DNA from: Desulfobacula sp.
GTDB taxonomy: Bacteria; Desulfobacterota; Desulfobacteria; Desulfobacterales; Desulfobacteraceae
Reading direction: 5' to 3'
Assembly (NCBI GenBank): GCA_027858355.1
Contig: JAQICW010000413.1
Coordinates: forward strand, 1 to 19,421
Length of the DNA stretch: 19,421 nt
Part shown: piece by piece, positions 1-7,073 of the stretch
Layout: every line of letters begins with the position of its first letter
How positions within the stretch are numbered: the stretch's first letter is position 1
Notes under the pieces: generated by a model
Told to the model about the DNA's origin: nothing
The model's database searches: none
What the model saw: the letters and a program-made list of their open reading frames with translations, nothing else
Program-made: the position numbers and the translations under genes

Positions 1-757
1 CTTTGTTTAACAAGATAGAATAACTTTCAAGTATTGGTCTCTCAGGATCATCAGCCAATGAGATGTCAACTCTCTCAAAATCTCCTTCCCGATTTTTTAC
101 ACGTATAATTATCTTATCCTCTGGATAAGTAATGTAAAAACGATCAAGTATATCGTTAATATTCTGTAATGGGGTTTGCTCTATAAGACTTGCGATTGTT
201 GGGTATTCTGAAATCCAATCATCAAGAATTTTTTCCAATGATGGATTGTTTGAAATAAATATTATAGATGTTTTAAAACCAGAAGATATTATATCTTTTA
301 ATCTGCTTGGAATGGGGTTCTGAGTCTCTGATATTACGATAAGCTCTTTAATATCTGAACGGCGAAGAGTTTCGAGCATTGTTAGTTGTCTCAACTGATC
401 TTCGAAACCTTCTGTTTTATTCAGCTTTCGACCATTCAATAAATAAAATGGAAGGCATCTTGGGGGTAGCAGAATTCGAGAAGGATCAGAGTCAACAACC
501 TGGATAAAACCCCTTTTGCGTACCATTTGCTCATCATTTGCTGATGGGTCTTCCAAATTGTCAATCAACCAAGAATCAGAAATTTCTGAGATAACCATCT
601 TCCACGGCAAATTCATAAAGGAGAAAATCCGTTCTCTATCAACCTGATCATCAGTCTCTGGAAGCCCTCTCACCCAAAGAGCTACATCTCGATTTTCAAT
701 GTTTGCAATCAGCTTATCTGGTATTGTTTCAAAGGATAATAATTTTCTTTGAGTCAT
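1..757 (-). CDS. Large protein, N-terminal part only, unrecognised
   Basis: The minus strand is open from an ATG at 757 to the left edge, giving at least 252 residues with no stop, so the gene continues outside the window. A strong ribosome binding site (GAGGGG, 761-766) sits a few bases before the ATG. The protein starts MTQRKLLSFETIP and contains VALWVRGLPET and LIVISETQNPIPSRL. It looks soluble and acidic, with no signal peptide or membrane segment in the visible part. I do not recognise the family. It has its own promoter-like sequence at 860-889 and lies directly after attC site A, so it is probably a cassette gene. The strings resemble N-terminal regions of large multidomain accessory proteins, but that is only an impression. 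The coding call itself is sure. Confidence 0.8.
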   Translation of the reverse strand, partial: MTQRKLLSFETIPDKLIANIENRDVALWVRGLPETDDQVDRERIFSFMNLPWKMVISEISDSWLIDNLEDPSANDEQMVRKRGFIQVVDSDPSRILLPPRCLPFYLLNGRKLNKTEGFEDQLRQLTMLETLRRSDIKELIVISETQNPIPSRLKDIISSGFKTSIIFISNNPSLEKILDDWISEYPTIASLIEQTPLQNINDILDRFYITYPEDKIIIRVKNREGDFERVDISLADDPERPILESYSILLNK

Positions 758-859
758 TTTCCCCTCAATTTTTAGCATCTGTTGAATACATTAAACGCTA
801 TGGAGCAAAAGCAGGAATGAAGTCCTTAGATCTTGAATAGCACACCCAATCCTTTTAAC

Positions 860-889
860 AATATAGTCTATTTTTATATATTTCGTCAA
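860..889 (-). promoter_or_regulatory. Sigma-70-type promoter for the left-edge gene
   Basis: On the minus strand TTGACG (884-889) and TATATT (860-865) are separated by 18 bp in a very A+T-rich stretch. Predicted transcription starts near 852, leaving a leader of about 95 nt before the ATG at 757. Match and spacing are good, but no experiment supports it. A private promoter makes sense for a gene deep inside a cassette array. Confidence 0.5.
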
Positions 890-976
890 AATTTTTTTTT
901 AGATTCAAATTTCTTAATGTTACCAGTTAAGCTGCTTCCATACAGCAAAAAAAATATCCACAATGCCAGCTACAAC

Positions 977-1087
977 TTATTTGTTGGTCGAACTCGATTT
1001 ATCGGGTGAGCTTGGCACGATATTTACCTTGGTGTAAAGTAACTTTTTCCCTCGTTCACCTGCCCGAAGGGCTTCGTACAACGCCAT
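977..1087 (-). CDS. Possible 36-residue ORF starting inside attC site A
   Basis: An ATG inside the left arm of attC site A (1085-1087) opens a 36-residue frame, MALYEALRAGERGKK at the start and a serine-rich, lysine-ended tail. The stop TAA lies a few bases past GACCAAC, which resembles an attC R'' box, so this could be a miniature cassette ORF. There is no convincing ribosome binding site, because the bases before the ATG are attC stem. Against it: it is short, and attC sites often contain chance frames. The rest of 758-1076 holds the promoter at 860-889 and nothing else I can name. Confidence 0.2.
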   Translation of the reverse strand: MALYEALRAGERGKKLLYTKVNIVPSSPDKSSSTNK

Positions 1088-1194
1088 TATAACCGGCTGC
1101 TACGCCGGATTTTAATTTTTGATGATTTTGTCTAGGCCACTTAACCTTAGATCTACAGCGGCGATATGCAGTCCGGTTGATAAATTTGTTAGCA
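1076..1194 (-). other. attC site A (119 bp)
   Basis: Read on the minus strand, TGCTAAC (1188-1194) follows the stop of the DUF6326 gene and GTTGTAC (1076-1082) closes the site. The outer arms pair (AACCGG near 1172-1177 against CCGGTT near 1090-1095), and the inner part adds a CCGGC/GCCGG hairpin. The length is close to that of long attC sites such as the Vibrio cholerae repeats. The R' box departs from GTTRRRY by one base. Confidence 0.6.
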
Positions 1195-1199
1195 ACTCA

Positions 1200-1607
1200 T
1201 CATTCGGCATCTACCCACGTCAACGCATACCAGATAATAAATGTTGTAGTTGAAATTTCAATGACTGCAAAAAACAGGTAATATCCAGCCGGAGAACCAA
1301 CAAATAAAGATGAAATCATAGCTGCTGTTTTAATAAGAGCTGCATTTACATTGACCCATTTGTTGATTTTGAATTTCAGTATTCGGGATAGTAGAACCAT
1401 AGCAATTGGGATCTCCATCAATATGGCACCACCAAATAAAAAGTTTTTATCTATTACAAGGCCTTCCACAGTACCTGTTAAAAACTGTTTTAGGATTTCT
1501 GAATCCATAAATCCTAAAACATCACAGTAAAGGTAGTTCAATGTAACAAAAATCCATAGTGTCGATAGAATTACTCTTCTATCTTTTAGTTGATGATCAA
1601 TCCACAT
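1200..1607 (-). CDS. DUF6326 family small integral membrane protein
   Basis: The protein has 135 residues with four predicted membrane helices, roughly residues 11-33, 55-77, 86-104 and 108-130. The strings STLWIFVTLNYLYCDVLG and AILMEIPIAMVLLSR match my memory of the DUF6326 family, whose function is unknown. I chose the ATG at 1607 because GGAGG sits just upstream; the frame stays open to 1685, but that longer start lacks a ribosome binding site. The gene ends in TGA six bases before attC site A, and the preceding attC half-site lies at 1722-1746, so it is a one-gene cassette. About 115 nt of leader lies between the attC and the ATG. Confidence 0.75.
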   Translation of the reverse strand: MWIDHQLKDRRVILSTLWIFVTLNYLYCDVLGFMDSEILKQFLTGTVEGLVIDKNFLFGGAILMEIPIAMVLLSRILKFKINKWVNVNAALIKTAAMISSLFVGSPAGYYLFFAVIEISTTTFIIWYALTWVDAE

Positions 1608-1721
1608 ATTCGACCTCCATTTGTTTGTAAGATTAATAGGAAGAAAAGAGCAAATTAATAGACCTGTTGTTTCCCGGATAATCAAATGTCTTTAATTGTA
1701 TTCAATTTACTTTTTATACTC

Positions 1722-1746
1722 TGCTAACACCCCAAATAAGCGGTTT
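1722..1746 (-). other. attC site B, R' half (3' exon of the group II intron)
   Basis: On the minus strand this is the right arm of a 50-bp attC: AAACCGCTTATTTGGGGT followed by the R'-like box GTTAGCA (1722-1728). It continues the other half at 4184-4208. Joined, the two halves match intact site I at 11434-11484 almost base for base. Confidence 0.7.
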
Positions 1747-1790
1747 ATCGCCGGGTAGCCGGGGGCTGTTGCCAGCCCCAAGCCCCCTCA

Positions 1791-1824
1791 GAACCCCGCG
1801 TGAGACTTTCACCTCACAGGGCTC
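1791..1824 (-). ncRNA. Group II intron domain V
   Basis: The minus strand reads GAGCCCTGTGAGG, then TGAAAGT, then CTCACGCGGGGTTC. This is the 34-nt catalytic hairpin typical of bacterial group II introns, with complementary GAGCCC/GGGGTTC ends and the usual GAAA-type apex. The stop codon of the reverse transcriptase gene overlaps its first bases. Confidence 0.9.
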
Positions 1825-3560
1825 AAGCCTTGATAAGGCGTGTTGCCACACCCGACAGTTGTTTTCGTTTCCAACGAGCTTTGAGATAGTCTGCCCATAC
1901 AGGATCGTATGGGTTAACATTTGCTCTAATCTTTGTATGTCTGATGAGCCGGGTAGGGCCTATTAAAATCAGGGGTTCAGGATTACCTTTTTCCATGAAT
2001 CGCCAGTCTCGACCTTTGATCCTTCGATAATATTTGTCTTTGACCCATCCTTTGTATTTCTTTGGATGCCTTCTCCTGGCCCATTTCCATGTCATTTGCC
2101 AAAATGCATGGTCAAGATCCCCGAATACCTTCCGGCTGACCACATGTCTGTAATAGTTTGCCCAACCGCGTATAATGGTATTTAGCTTGGCAATAACGAC
2201 GTTGGTTCGCCTGGTTTTGTTGGCATTCAGATAGTCTCTGACTTTTGCTTTAATACTTTTGATGCTGGATTTAGACGGTTTTATCAGAAGTTTTCCGTTG
2301 TATTTCCTGACATTAAAGCCAAGAAAGTCAAAGCCATCATCAATACGTGTGATCATGGTTTTCTCTTCTGACAGTTCAAGGTCCCTGATTTTAAGAAACC
2401 CTTCAATCAAAGGTTTGACACAATGTTCAAGCAGTTCCGGGGAACGGCCCGTTATAATGAAATCATCCGCGTACCTGACAAAATGAATCTTGTCAGTTTT
2501 CCTGAAGTTATCTGCAAGGAGGTTCTGAATACCGTCGAGTGCCATATTGGCAAGCGTCGGTGAAATTATCCCGCCTTATGTAAAGAAAGTAATTATGTAA
2601 AGCACTATGCTTAAGCGCCTATAATTCCATGACTTTTTTTAAAATTACTTTACATAATACCCCGAACTGAAAACCTAAAAAAAATGTATTTTTTGTAAAT
2701 ATCTGGCTATATGATTCTGAAAAATCGAAAAAAAGTTAATTTTCAGACTTTCAGATTTATAATAGCCTTGGATATTATGTAAAGTAAATCGAACAGAAAC
2801 TTTGAATTTACAGGCTTTTTTTCGATTACTTTACATAATGGTTTACTTTACATAAGCCGCCCTGGGGAGTACCTTCATTGGTTGGATTAAATGTACGCTT
2901 CTCAAGGTAACCACACTTGAGCCACTGTTGTAATTTCTTCTTATTCATGGGGATGTTCTCATCCAGCCATTTATGGTCAATATGATCAAAACAGCCTTTG
3001 ATGTCTGCTTCCAAAATCCAGTCAGCACTACCTTTCCGTCTCAACGCATTATAAATAGCACCCATGGCATCCTGGGCCGAGCGTACTTTCCTGAATCCAT
3101 AGGAATGATGATCCGCCGTGGATTCAGATACCGGATCAAGCCCCAGTAAATCAAGGGCCTGTTCTACCCGGTCATGCATGGCCGGTATGCCTAATGGTCG
3201 TTTCTTACCATTCTTTTTCGGGATGTAAATGCGCTTTAACGGTTTTGCCTTATATTCGGAAAGATTAAGATTCTTAAGCGTTTCCCATCGCTTTCGGGGG
3301 GTATCGATCAATATATTGTCCACACCCGGGGTTCGTTTTCCACTATTGGATATCACCCGCTTGATGGCAATAAGCTTAGCCGAAAGCGAGTTTGACAGCA
3401 GCCGCTGAAGGCCACGTGCCATTTCTTTTAATCCGTTCTTAACTGCCTTCACGATACGCGTCTGTATACGGGATACTATCTGTCTGTGTTTGCCCCAATC
3501 AAGGAGGTCCCATACATTCTTCAAGCCCATACGGCCGTCAACATCATAAAATGATATCAT
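1823..3560 (-). pseudogene. ltrA: Group II intron reverse transcriptase/maturase, split by an insertion
   Basis: The N-terminal part (3560 to about 2862) has the usual start of these proteins, TPGVDN, the RPLGIP block, the first metal-site Asp in LEADIKGCFDHID, and ends in GTPQGG. The C-terminal part (2575 to 1823) resumes with SPTLANMALDG, then the catalytic RYADDF motif, DFLGFNVR, and the maturase (X) region with GWANYYRHV. Between them a 281-bp element breaks the frame at the GTPQGG/SPTLAN junction. The N-terminal frame stops inside the insertion (2826). After KIRANVNPYDP the protein ends without the cysteine-rich HNH endonuclease domain, so it was an RT-X-D type protein or had already lost that domain. 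As it stands the intron should not make an active protein. Confidence 0.9.
2576..2856. mobile_element. 281-bp MITE-like insertion with six TTATGTAAAG motifs
   Basis: The insertion is bounded by the 5-bp direct repeat CCGCC (2571-2575 and 2857-2861) and begins and ends with the inverted repeat TTATGTAAAG/CTTTACATAA. The same 10-mer recurs inside: plus orientation at 2576, 2593 and 2775, minus orientation at 2648, 2829 and 2846. It has no plausible gene, so it must be moved by an enzyme encoded elsewhere. Paired terminal and subterminal motifs look like transposase binding sites. I cannot assign a family. One extra G at 2856 leaves the right end uncertain by a base. Confidence 0.8.
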
Positions 3561-4183
3561 CTATCCACACCAATACGGTTATTCCATTTCAAATCGTTTC
3601 ACGTGATCCAACACCATGCCGGAAGTCTGCACACTTTCGCGTGTGACCTTCAGGTTGTGGTCGGGCAAATTTAGAACCCGTATCTGATCTATTACCGATC
3701 AGCATTCGCTTTCTCCAGCTTTCCTCTACCCGCACCCCCATAGGCCAACCTTGCGACCGACTGTCCTCCTGACGGAGGAAGAATACGGGCTTACCAAGTT
3801 CCTCTTTTAACACCCAATGGGTTAGCGTCTGTCTGTCCGCCGGAGGGATCATAGATTACGTGAAGTGAAAAACGAACACTCCAACCATACCTCTTGCCAT
3901 TTTGGCTCAGGCCTGTCAGCATCTTTGGCCTGTCTCAAATAACGACGTTTATTAACAGTTCACATATGTTACGCATACCACCGTTCTTAGCTCCCATCCA
4001 GGTTGATACTCCCAGAGTTGAGGTCCTCTCACGATTCTCTCTCCAGGCCGGAAGGCCAAGGGCTTCATTGTCATCCGGGCTTCACACAAAACCATTACTG
4101 GTAATGCATGCCGGAATAGAAAACTGCTGGTAATACAGCAGGTTGGGTCAAGCCCAACATTATTAAAAGTGACTTCTTGTCAC
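3561..4183 (-). ncRNA. Group II intron 5' ribozyme region (domains I-III)
   Basis: This 620-nt stretch between the intron 5' end and the reverse transcriptase start has no convincing gene on either strand, but several self-complementary blocks, for example GGCCTTCCGGCC near 4051 and GTTGGGCTTGACCCAAC near 4145. Its position and hairpins fit domains I to III. Individual domains were not mapped. Confidence 0.6.
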
Positions 4184-4208
4184 AGCGCCTTCATTTGGAT
4201 TGTTGGAT
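4184..4208 (-). other. attC site B, R'' half (5' exon of the group II intron)
   Basis: On the minus strand TCCAACAATCCAAATGAAGG, then CGCT, runs up to the intron 5' end. It is nearly identical to the R'' arm of intact site I (11461-11484). With 1722-1746 it rebuilds a 50-bp attC. Confidence 0.7.
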
Positions 4209-4237
4209 TTTTTTTAATATGATTTCGGTCGAATTCC

Positions 4238-4353
4238 CCTTAGAGGGCTCATTTTGGTATCAAAATGAGGCCGCTAAGGGCTGTTTTTGAGGATTTTGAA
4301 TAATTTTTCCGTTTATTAACAGTGAGTTGCAAGAATTTGCTTGGTCCGACCCT
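4238..4353 (-). repeat. Dispersed repeat R1, copy 1, with a 19-bp palindrome
   Basis: An inverted repeat at 4238-4279 (CCTTAGAGGGCTCATTTTG, 4-base loop, imperfect complement) leads into about 75 bp repeated at 14590-14671. Shared strings include TCAAAATGAGG, TTATTAACAGTGAGTTGCAA and TTTGCTTGGT. It begins four bases after the stop of the 4357-4677 gene. Remnants of repeat R2 (AATTCGAC, GAAATCAT on the minus strand) continue toward the attC. It may act as a terminator for the cassette. Confidence 0.65.
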
Positions 4354-4356
4354 ATT

Positions 4357-4677
4357 TTAGTATTTTAGTTTAACATCAAAAGCGTAGTTCTTCCCAGCCA
4401 GATAAACGCCCACTCCAAACATGATGTGCACCGATAATAAAACAACAGGGCCGCCAACTGCGATTATCATAGGATTCGTCAATTTCACCGACAGATAGCT
4501 CAAGAAAGCCAAAGTCGGCAAACTTATCAAAAAACTCGTCGCCAGTAGAAATAAGCATACGTATACACGCGCGCTATGTTGCTGCTTCAAGATAAATAGC
4601 CTGTCCGGTCTGGTCAGGGATTTTTGACCGAACTCGGTCTGCGCCAACCAAATAGCAAAAGATCTAAGAAGAAACAC
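4357..4677 (-). CDS. Small two-helix membrane protein, unknown family
   Basis: The frame encodes 106 residues from a GTG at 4677, with the ribosome binding site GAGGGAG about nine bases upstream. Two hydrophobic segments, roughly residues 38-63 and 69-94, are separated by a short polar turn; the N-terminus is basic (SLTRPDRLFILK) and the tail ends YAFDVKLKY. Such small membrane proteins are common integron cassette products of unknown role. The gene starts 30 bases after the R'-like box of attC site C and ends just before repeat R1 and the R'' half of site B, so it is a single-gene cassette. I do not recognise a family. Confidence 0.6.
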   Translation of the reverse strand: MFLLRSFAIWLAQTEFGQKSLTRPDRLFILKQQHSARVYVCLFLLATSFLISLPTLAFLSYLSVKLTNPMIIAVGGPVVLLSVHIMFGVGVYLAGKNYAFDVKLKY

Positions 4678-4706
4678 TTAAAATTTCTCCCTCATTTATC
4701 ACTGTT

Positions 4707-4757
4707 TATGAACACACCAAATAACCGGCTTGCCCGGTTTATTTGGATTATTGTAAT
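4707..4757 (-). other. attC site C (51 bp, degenerate R'')
   Basis: A near-perfect palindrome, CCAAATAACCGG (4717-4728) against CCGGTTTATTTGG (4734-4746), is framed on the minus strand by GTTCATA (4707-4713) and a decayed R'' box TTACAAT. Length and arms match sites B, I, J and K. Confidence 0.6.
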
Positions 4758-4789
4758 TTACAGAACAATAATCAAGGTGACCCCATTTC

Positions 4790-5542
4790 TTACAATTTAT
4801 TTACTTTTTTCAATGAAAAATCAGGTGCTATCCGACACAGTAGGCTCAGTAGTTTGACTTTCCCGATTTTTATTTCATTTTTTGATTTTCGCATCCCATT
4901 AAGCATTATAGTCACTGCTTTTTCTGTGGTAATTGCAATATCTGGAACATGTCCTCCATCATGAAAATGGGTATCAACCGCTGTCATCATTACTTCGAGT
5001 ATTTTAATCGGATTACCTGTTAATTGAAGCCGCAGGGATTGTGTATAAGAATGCAAAGCTGCTTTTGATGCACAATACCCTGGCATGTCCGCATGTGGGG
5101 CGTAGATTAGCCCGGTGGTCATGTTTATGATGGCGCTGTTTTTTTGACGGCTTAAATGGCGTAGAAATAGTTTTATAAGCCCGACCGGACCAATAAAATT
5201 GGTCTGAATTTCCTGGTCCACTAATGCAACTGAATAGTTTTTATCCTGGATCTTGAGGTAATTAACAATAACCGCATTGTTGATCAGAATGTTTAATTGA
5301 GGATGCTCATTAGTTACCTTAGAAAATAATTCTTCACGTTGCTTTTGATCTGAGATATCACATTGAAATGTATGAACCTGGGGAAAATTATGCCGTACCA
5401 TCTGCAATTTACTTTCTGATCTACCGCAGATGATTATTGTATTTCCCCTCTTTGATAAGGTTTTGGTCAGTTCCAGACCTATGCCCGAACCTCCTCCGGT
5501 AATAAGAATAGTATTATCTTTGAGTTTTAGTTTGGTCGTCAT
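4790..5542 (-). CDS. Short-chain dehydrogenase/reductase (DltE-like SDR)
   Basis: This 250-residue classical SDR is predicted to be a cytoplasmic NAD(P)-dependent oxidoreductase; the substrate is unknown. The cofactor motif TGGGSGIG is at residues 15-22, NNA at 88-90, the structural Asn at 115, and the active-site YCASK at 156-160. The catalytic Ser, thirteen residues before Tyr, appears as Thr143 (NMTTGL). The GLxYxP...ALHSYTQSLR context resembles DltE-type reductases, which usually have SSGL there. I chose the ATG at 5542 because GAGGAGGG precedes it; the frame continues upstream without a ribosome binding site. It lies 61 bases after the Crp/Fnr gene in the same cassette, so that regulator may control it. 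Confidence 0.88.
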   Translation of the reverse strand: MTTKLKLKDNTILITGGGSGIGLELTKTLSKRGNTIIICGRSESKLQMVRHNFPQVHTFQCDISDQKQREELFSKVTNEHPQLNILINNAVIVNYLKIQDKNYSVALVDQEIQTNFIGPVGLIKLFLRHLSRQKNSAIINMTTGLIYAPHADMPGYCASKAALHSYTQSLRLQLTGNPIKILEVMMTAVDTHFHDGGHVPDIAITTEKAVTIMLNGMRKSKNEIKIGKVKLLSLLCRIAPDFSLKKVNKL

Positions 5543-5603
5543 AATGATTCCCTCCTCTATTTTTTTTATGATAATAAAACAGACATGAAGAGAAATCATT
5601 AAC

Positions 5604-6203
5604 CTAGGTTAAGAGATTTAGTTTTTTCCTAATTCTGCTTAAAGCTACCGGTGTGATCCCCAGATAAGAGGCAATATGATAGTGTTTCACCCTTTCAATT
5701 AAGTCAGGGTTTTCTTTTAAAAACTGTAAGTATCTTGTTTCCGCATCATCAAATAAGAATTGATATTCTCTTATTTCTTTTTTGATGTATTGTTGTTCTG
5801 TTAATTTTCTGGCAATTTTATTCCAGCTTAAGTTATTTTCAGTCAACTCATTAAATGTTTTGAAACTTGAGATAAGAATTTCCGAGTTTTCAAGGGCCTC
5901 AATATAAAACCTTGATACCTCTCCTAAAAGAATAGCCGAATAGGAAATGAGCAAATCATCTTCCAGGGCAAAATACTTTGTATATTCCTTTCCATCATTA
6001 TCGATATAAAAGTATCGAAATACTCCAGAAATAATTAAACCAAACTTATCAGGATTTTCTCCAGCTTTTATAAAAAATTCGTTTTTCTTTACTGTAGACG
6101 AATAAAATATTTTATCAATTACAGACAAATCAGATAAGGATATCTTCGAAATACTCTGAAAATATGATGTGATTTTTTTAATTTTTTCTTCGGCTAAGTT
6201 CAC
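5604..6203 (-). CDS. Crp/Fnr-family transcription regulator
   Basis: The 199-residue protein has an N-terminal cyclic-nucleotide-binding-type beta barrel (about residues 20-120, with FFIKAGENPDKFGLIISGVFR) and a C-terminal winged helix-turn-helix with HYHIASYLGITPVALSRIRK near the end. I see no Arg-Ser phosphate-binding cassette of cAMP binders and no FNR-type cysteine cluster, so the ligand is unknown. I chose the GTG at 6203, which has AAAGGA just upstream; the frame extends to a TTG at 6254 without a ribosome binding site. This type often sits beside a reductase it controls, matching the SDR downstream. Confidence 0.85.
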   Translation of the reverse strand: MNLAEEKIKKITSYFQSISKISLSDLSVIDKIFYSSTVKKNEFFIKAGENPDKFGLIISGVFRYFYIDNDGKEYTKYFALEDDLLISYSAILLGEVSRFYIEALENSEILISSFKTFNELTENNLSWNKIARKLTEQQYIKKEIREYQFLFDDAETRYLQFLKENPDLIERVKHYHIASYLGITPVALSRIRKKLNLLT

Positions 6204-6214
6204 AACGGTCCTTT

Positions 6215-6394
6215 CTATTGTTGGTAAAAGAATTCCGGGCCGGTATTTTCCCAAAGTAAATCAATTAAATTACTTTCGTTAATGCCTTCTAACTTACATT
6301 CAATTAAACGTTCCATATCTACCAAATCAAAAATGTAGACAATCGGAGTCAAACCCATTTCCCAAGCTTTGACAAGCCAGTAATGAACAATGAA
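6215..6394 (-). pseudogene. Remnant of a small gene, 3' part
   Basis: A frame with protein-like composition runs from just inside attC site D to a TAG at 6215 that overlaps the ribosome binding site of the Crp/Fnr gene. It reads about 59 codons, including WLVKAWEMGLTPIVYIFDL, and ends GPEFFYQQ. The only ATG (6358) would give 47 residues and has no good ribosome binding site; just upstream the frame is closed by a TAA within the attC stem. I read it as the 3' part of a gene whose start was lost when the cassette junction formed. A real 47-residue protein is possible. Confidence 0.4.
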
Positions 6395-6446
6395 TTAACC
6401 GGTTGCGGGGTTTTCCCCGCAACCCGTGTTTAATGACTGGTTGGAA
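6382..6446 (-). other. attC site D (65 bp) with a perfect 10-bp stem
   Basis: The minus strand runs from TTCCAAC (6440-6446) to GTTCATT (6382-6388). The centre is a perfect hairpin, GGTTGCGGGG (6401-6410), TTTT loop, CCCCGCAACC (6415-6424). Outer TTAA and CCAGT/ACTGG blocks also pair. No T-run follows the stem on either strand, which argues against an ordinary terminator. Confidence 0.65.
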
Positions 6447-6485
6447 CAGCAGTACTACCCTTGAAAATATGAATTTGAAAACCCG

Positions 6486-6764
6486 TTAAACAACAGCCAG
6501 TTTACAGCCAAGGGCCTTGGTCACCTTGCTAATGGTAATAAACTTCGGGCTACCGTCTTCTGCCAGAGACTTGTAAAGGCTGGCTCGGGTGACGCCTGCT
6601 TTTTTGGCCACCTCGGTCATGCCCATTGCCCTGGCCGCAGTGCTCAGGGCGTGAATAAAGTCCGACTCATCGCCGGTAGCCGCCACCTCTTGCAGAAAGT
6701 CGCGAATATTTTCAGGGCTGTTTAGGTGTTCGGCTATGTCAAAGGATTCGGTTTTAAGTGCCAT
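6486..6764 (-). CDS. Antitoxin of a HigBA-like module (HI1420-type addiction antidote)
   Basis: The 92-residue protein is a DNA-binding antitoxin of the addiction-module antidote family: it should neutralise the upstream RelE/HigB-like toxin and repress the operon. A helix-turn-helix spans about residues 48-72 (GMTEVAKKAGVTRASLYKSL), and the ending KFITISKVTKALGCKLAVV is typical of the family. GGAGGA precedes the ATG, and the start lies three bases after the toxin stop, so the two are cotranscribed and probably coupled. A perfect inverted repeat in the promoter (7076-7093) is the likely operator. Toxin-before-antitoxin order is usual for this family. Confidence 0.88.
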   Translation of the reverse strand: MALKTESFDIAEHLNSPENIRDFLQEVAATGDESDFIHALSTAARAMGMTEVAKKAGVTRASLYKSLAEDGSPKFITISKVTKALGCKLAVV

Positions 6765-6767
6765 GAT

Positions 6768-7067
6768 TTAATCCTCCAGTTCCGCCAAAAACTCAGTGGC
6801 CTTGGCAATGTCTTTCTCTTGGGTCGATTTGTTTCCACCCACCAGCAGAATGACAACTCTGTCATTTTTGATGGTGTAATAAATCCGCAAGCCGGCACTG
6901 AAAAAAAAGCGCAACTCAAACAGGCTGGGGCTAAGCAGCTTAAAATCTCCGAAATTGCCGTTTTCAACCCGGCTGAGTCTGGCCAATACTCTTATTTTGA
7001 CCAAAGAGTCTTTCTGTTTTGTGAACCACTTATCGTATTGGTTTGTGCTCTCAATTTCGTACTTCAT
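6768..7067 (-). CDS. RelE/HigB-like toxin (HI1419-type, Gp49 family)
   Basis: The 99-residue protein matches the phage Gp49/HigB-like branch of the RelE superfamily, mRNA-cleaving toxins acting at or near the ribosome. Visible family strings are YDKWFTKQKD, ARLSRVENGNFGDFKLL, ELRFFFSAGLRIYYT and VVILLVGGNKSTQEKDI. It is immediately followed by its antitoxin. No Shine-Dalgarno sequence precedes the ATG, and the -10 box ends only six bases before it, so translation is probably leaderless. The pair occupies its own cassette between sites Q and D; toxin-antitoxin cassettes are known in large integrons, where they are thought to stabilise the array. Confidence 0.88.
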   Translation of the reverse strand: MKYEIESTNQYDKWFTKQKDSLVKIRVLARLSRVENGNFGDFKLLSPSLFELRFFFSAGLRIYYTIKNDRVVILLVGGNKSTQEKDIAKATEFLAELED

Positions 7068-7073
7068 GGCTTT

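Larger units (their letters stand above)
1747..4183 (-). mobile_element. Group II intron inserted in an attC site
   Basis: The element starts on the minus strand with GTGAC at 4183 and ends with GAT at 1747, agreeing with the GUGYG...AY ends of group II introns. It carries about 600 nt of structured 5' RNA (domains I-III region), a reverse transcriptase/maturase gene in the domain IV position, and a clear domain V at 1791-1824. Domain VI follows as a GC-rich hairpin with a GCAA loop and a candidate bulged branch-point A in CTACCC about nine bases from the 3' end. Flanking DNA restores an uninterrupted attC when joined. About 281 bp is a later insertion. Exact ends are inferred from comparison with the intact attC at 11434-11484 and could be off by one or two bases. 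Confidence 0.85.

Noticed and set aside
1714..1920. Minus-strand frame of 68 codons over the intron 3' end
   Set aside because: It reads through domain V, domain VI and the attC arm, so it is RNA structure, not a gene.
3589..4133. Frames of 79-87 codons in the intron 5' region
   Set aside because: They lack ribosome binding sites and family resemblance, and lie in the ribozyme domains I-III.
6401..6424. GC-rich perfect hairpin read as a rho-independent terminator
   Set aside because: No T-run follows on either strand, and the flanking boxes and outer arms fit an attC better.
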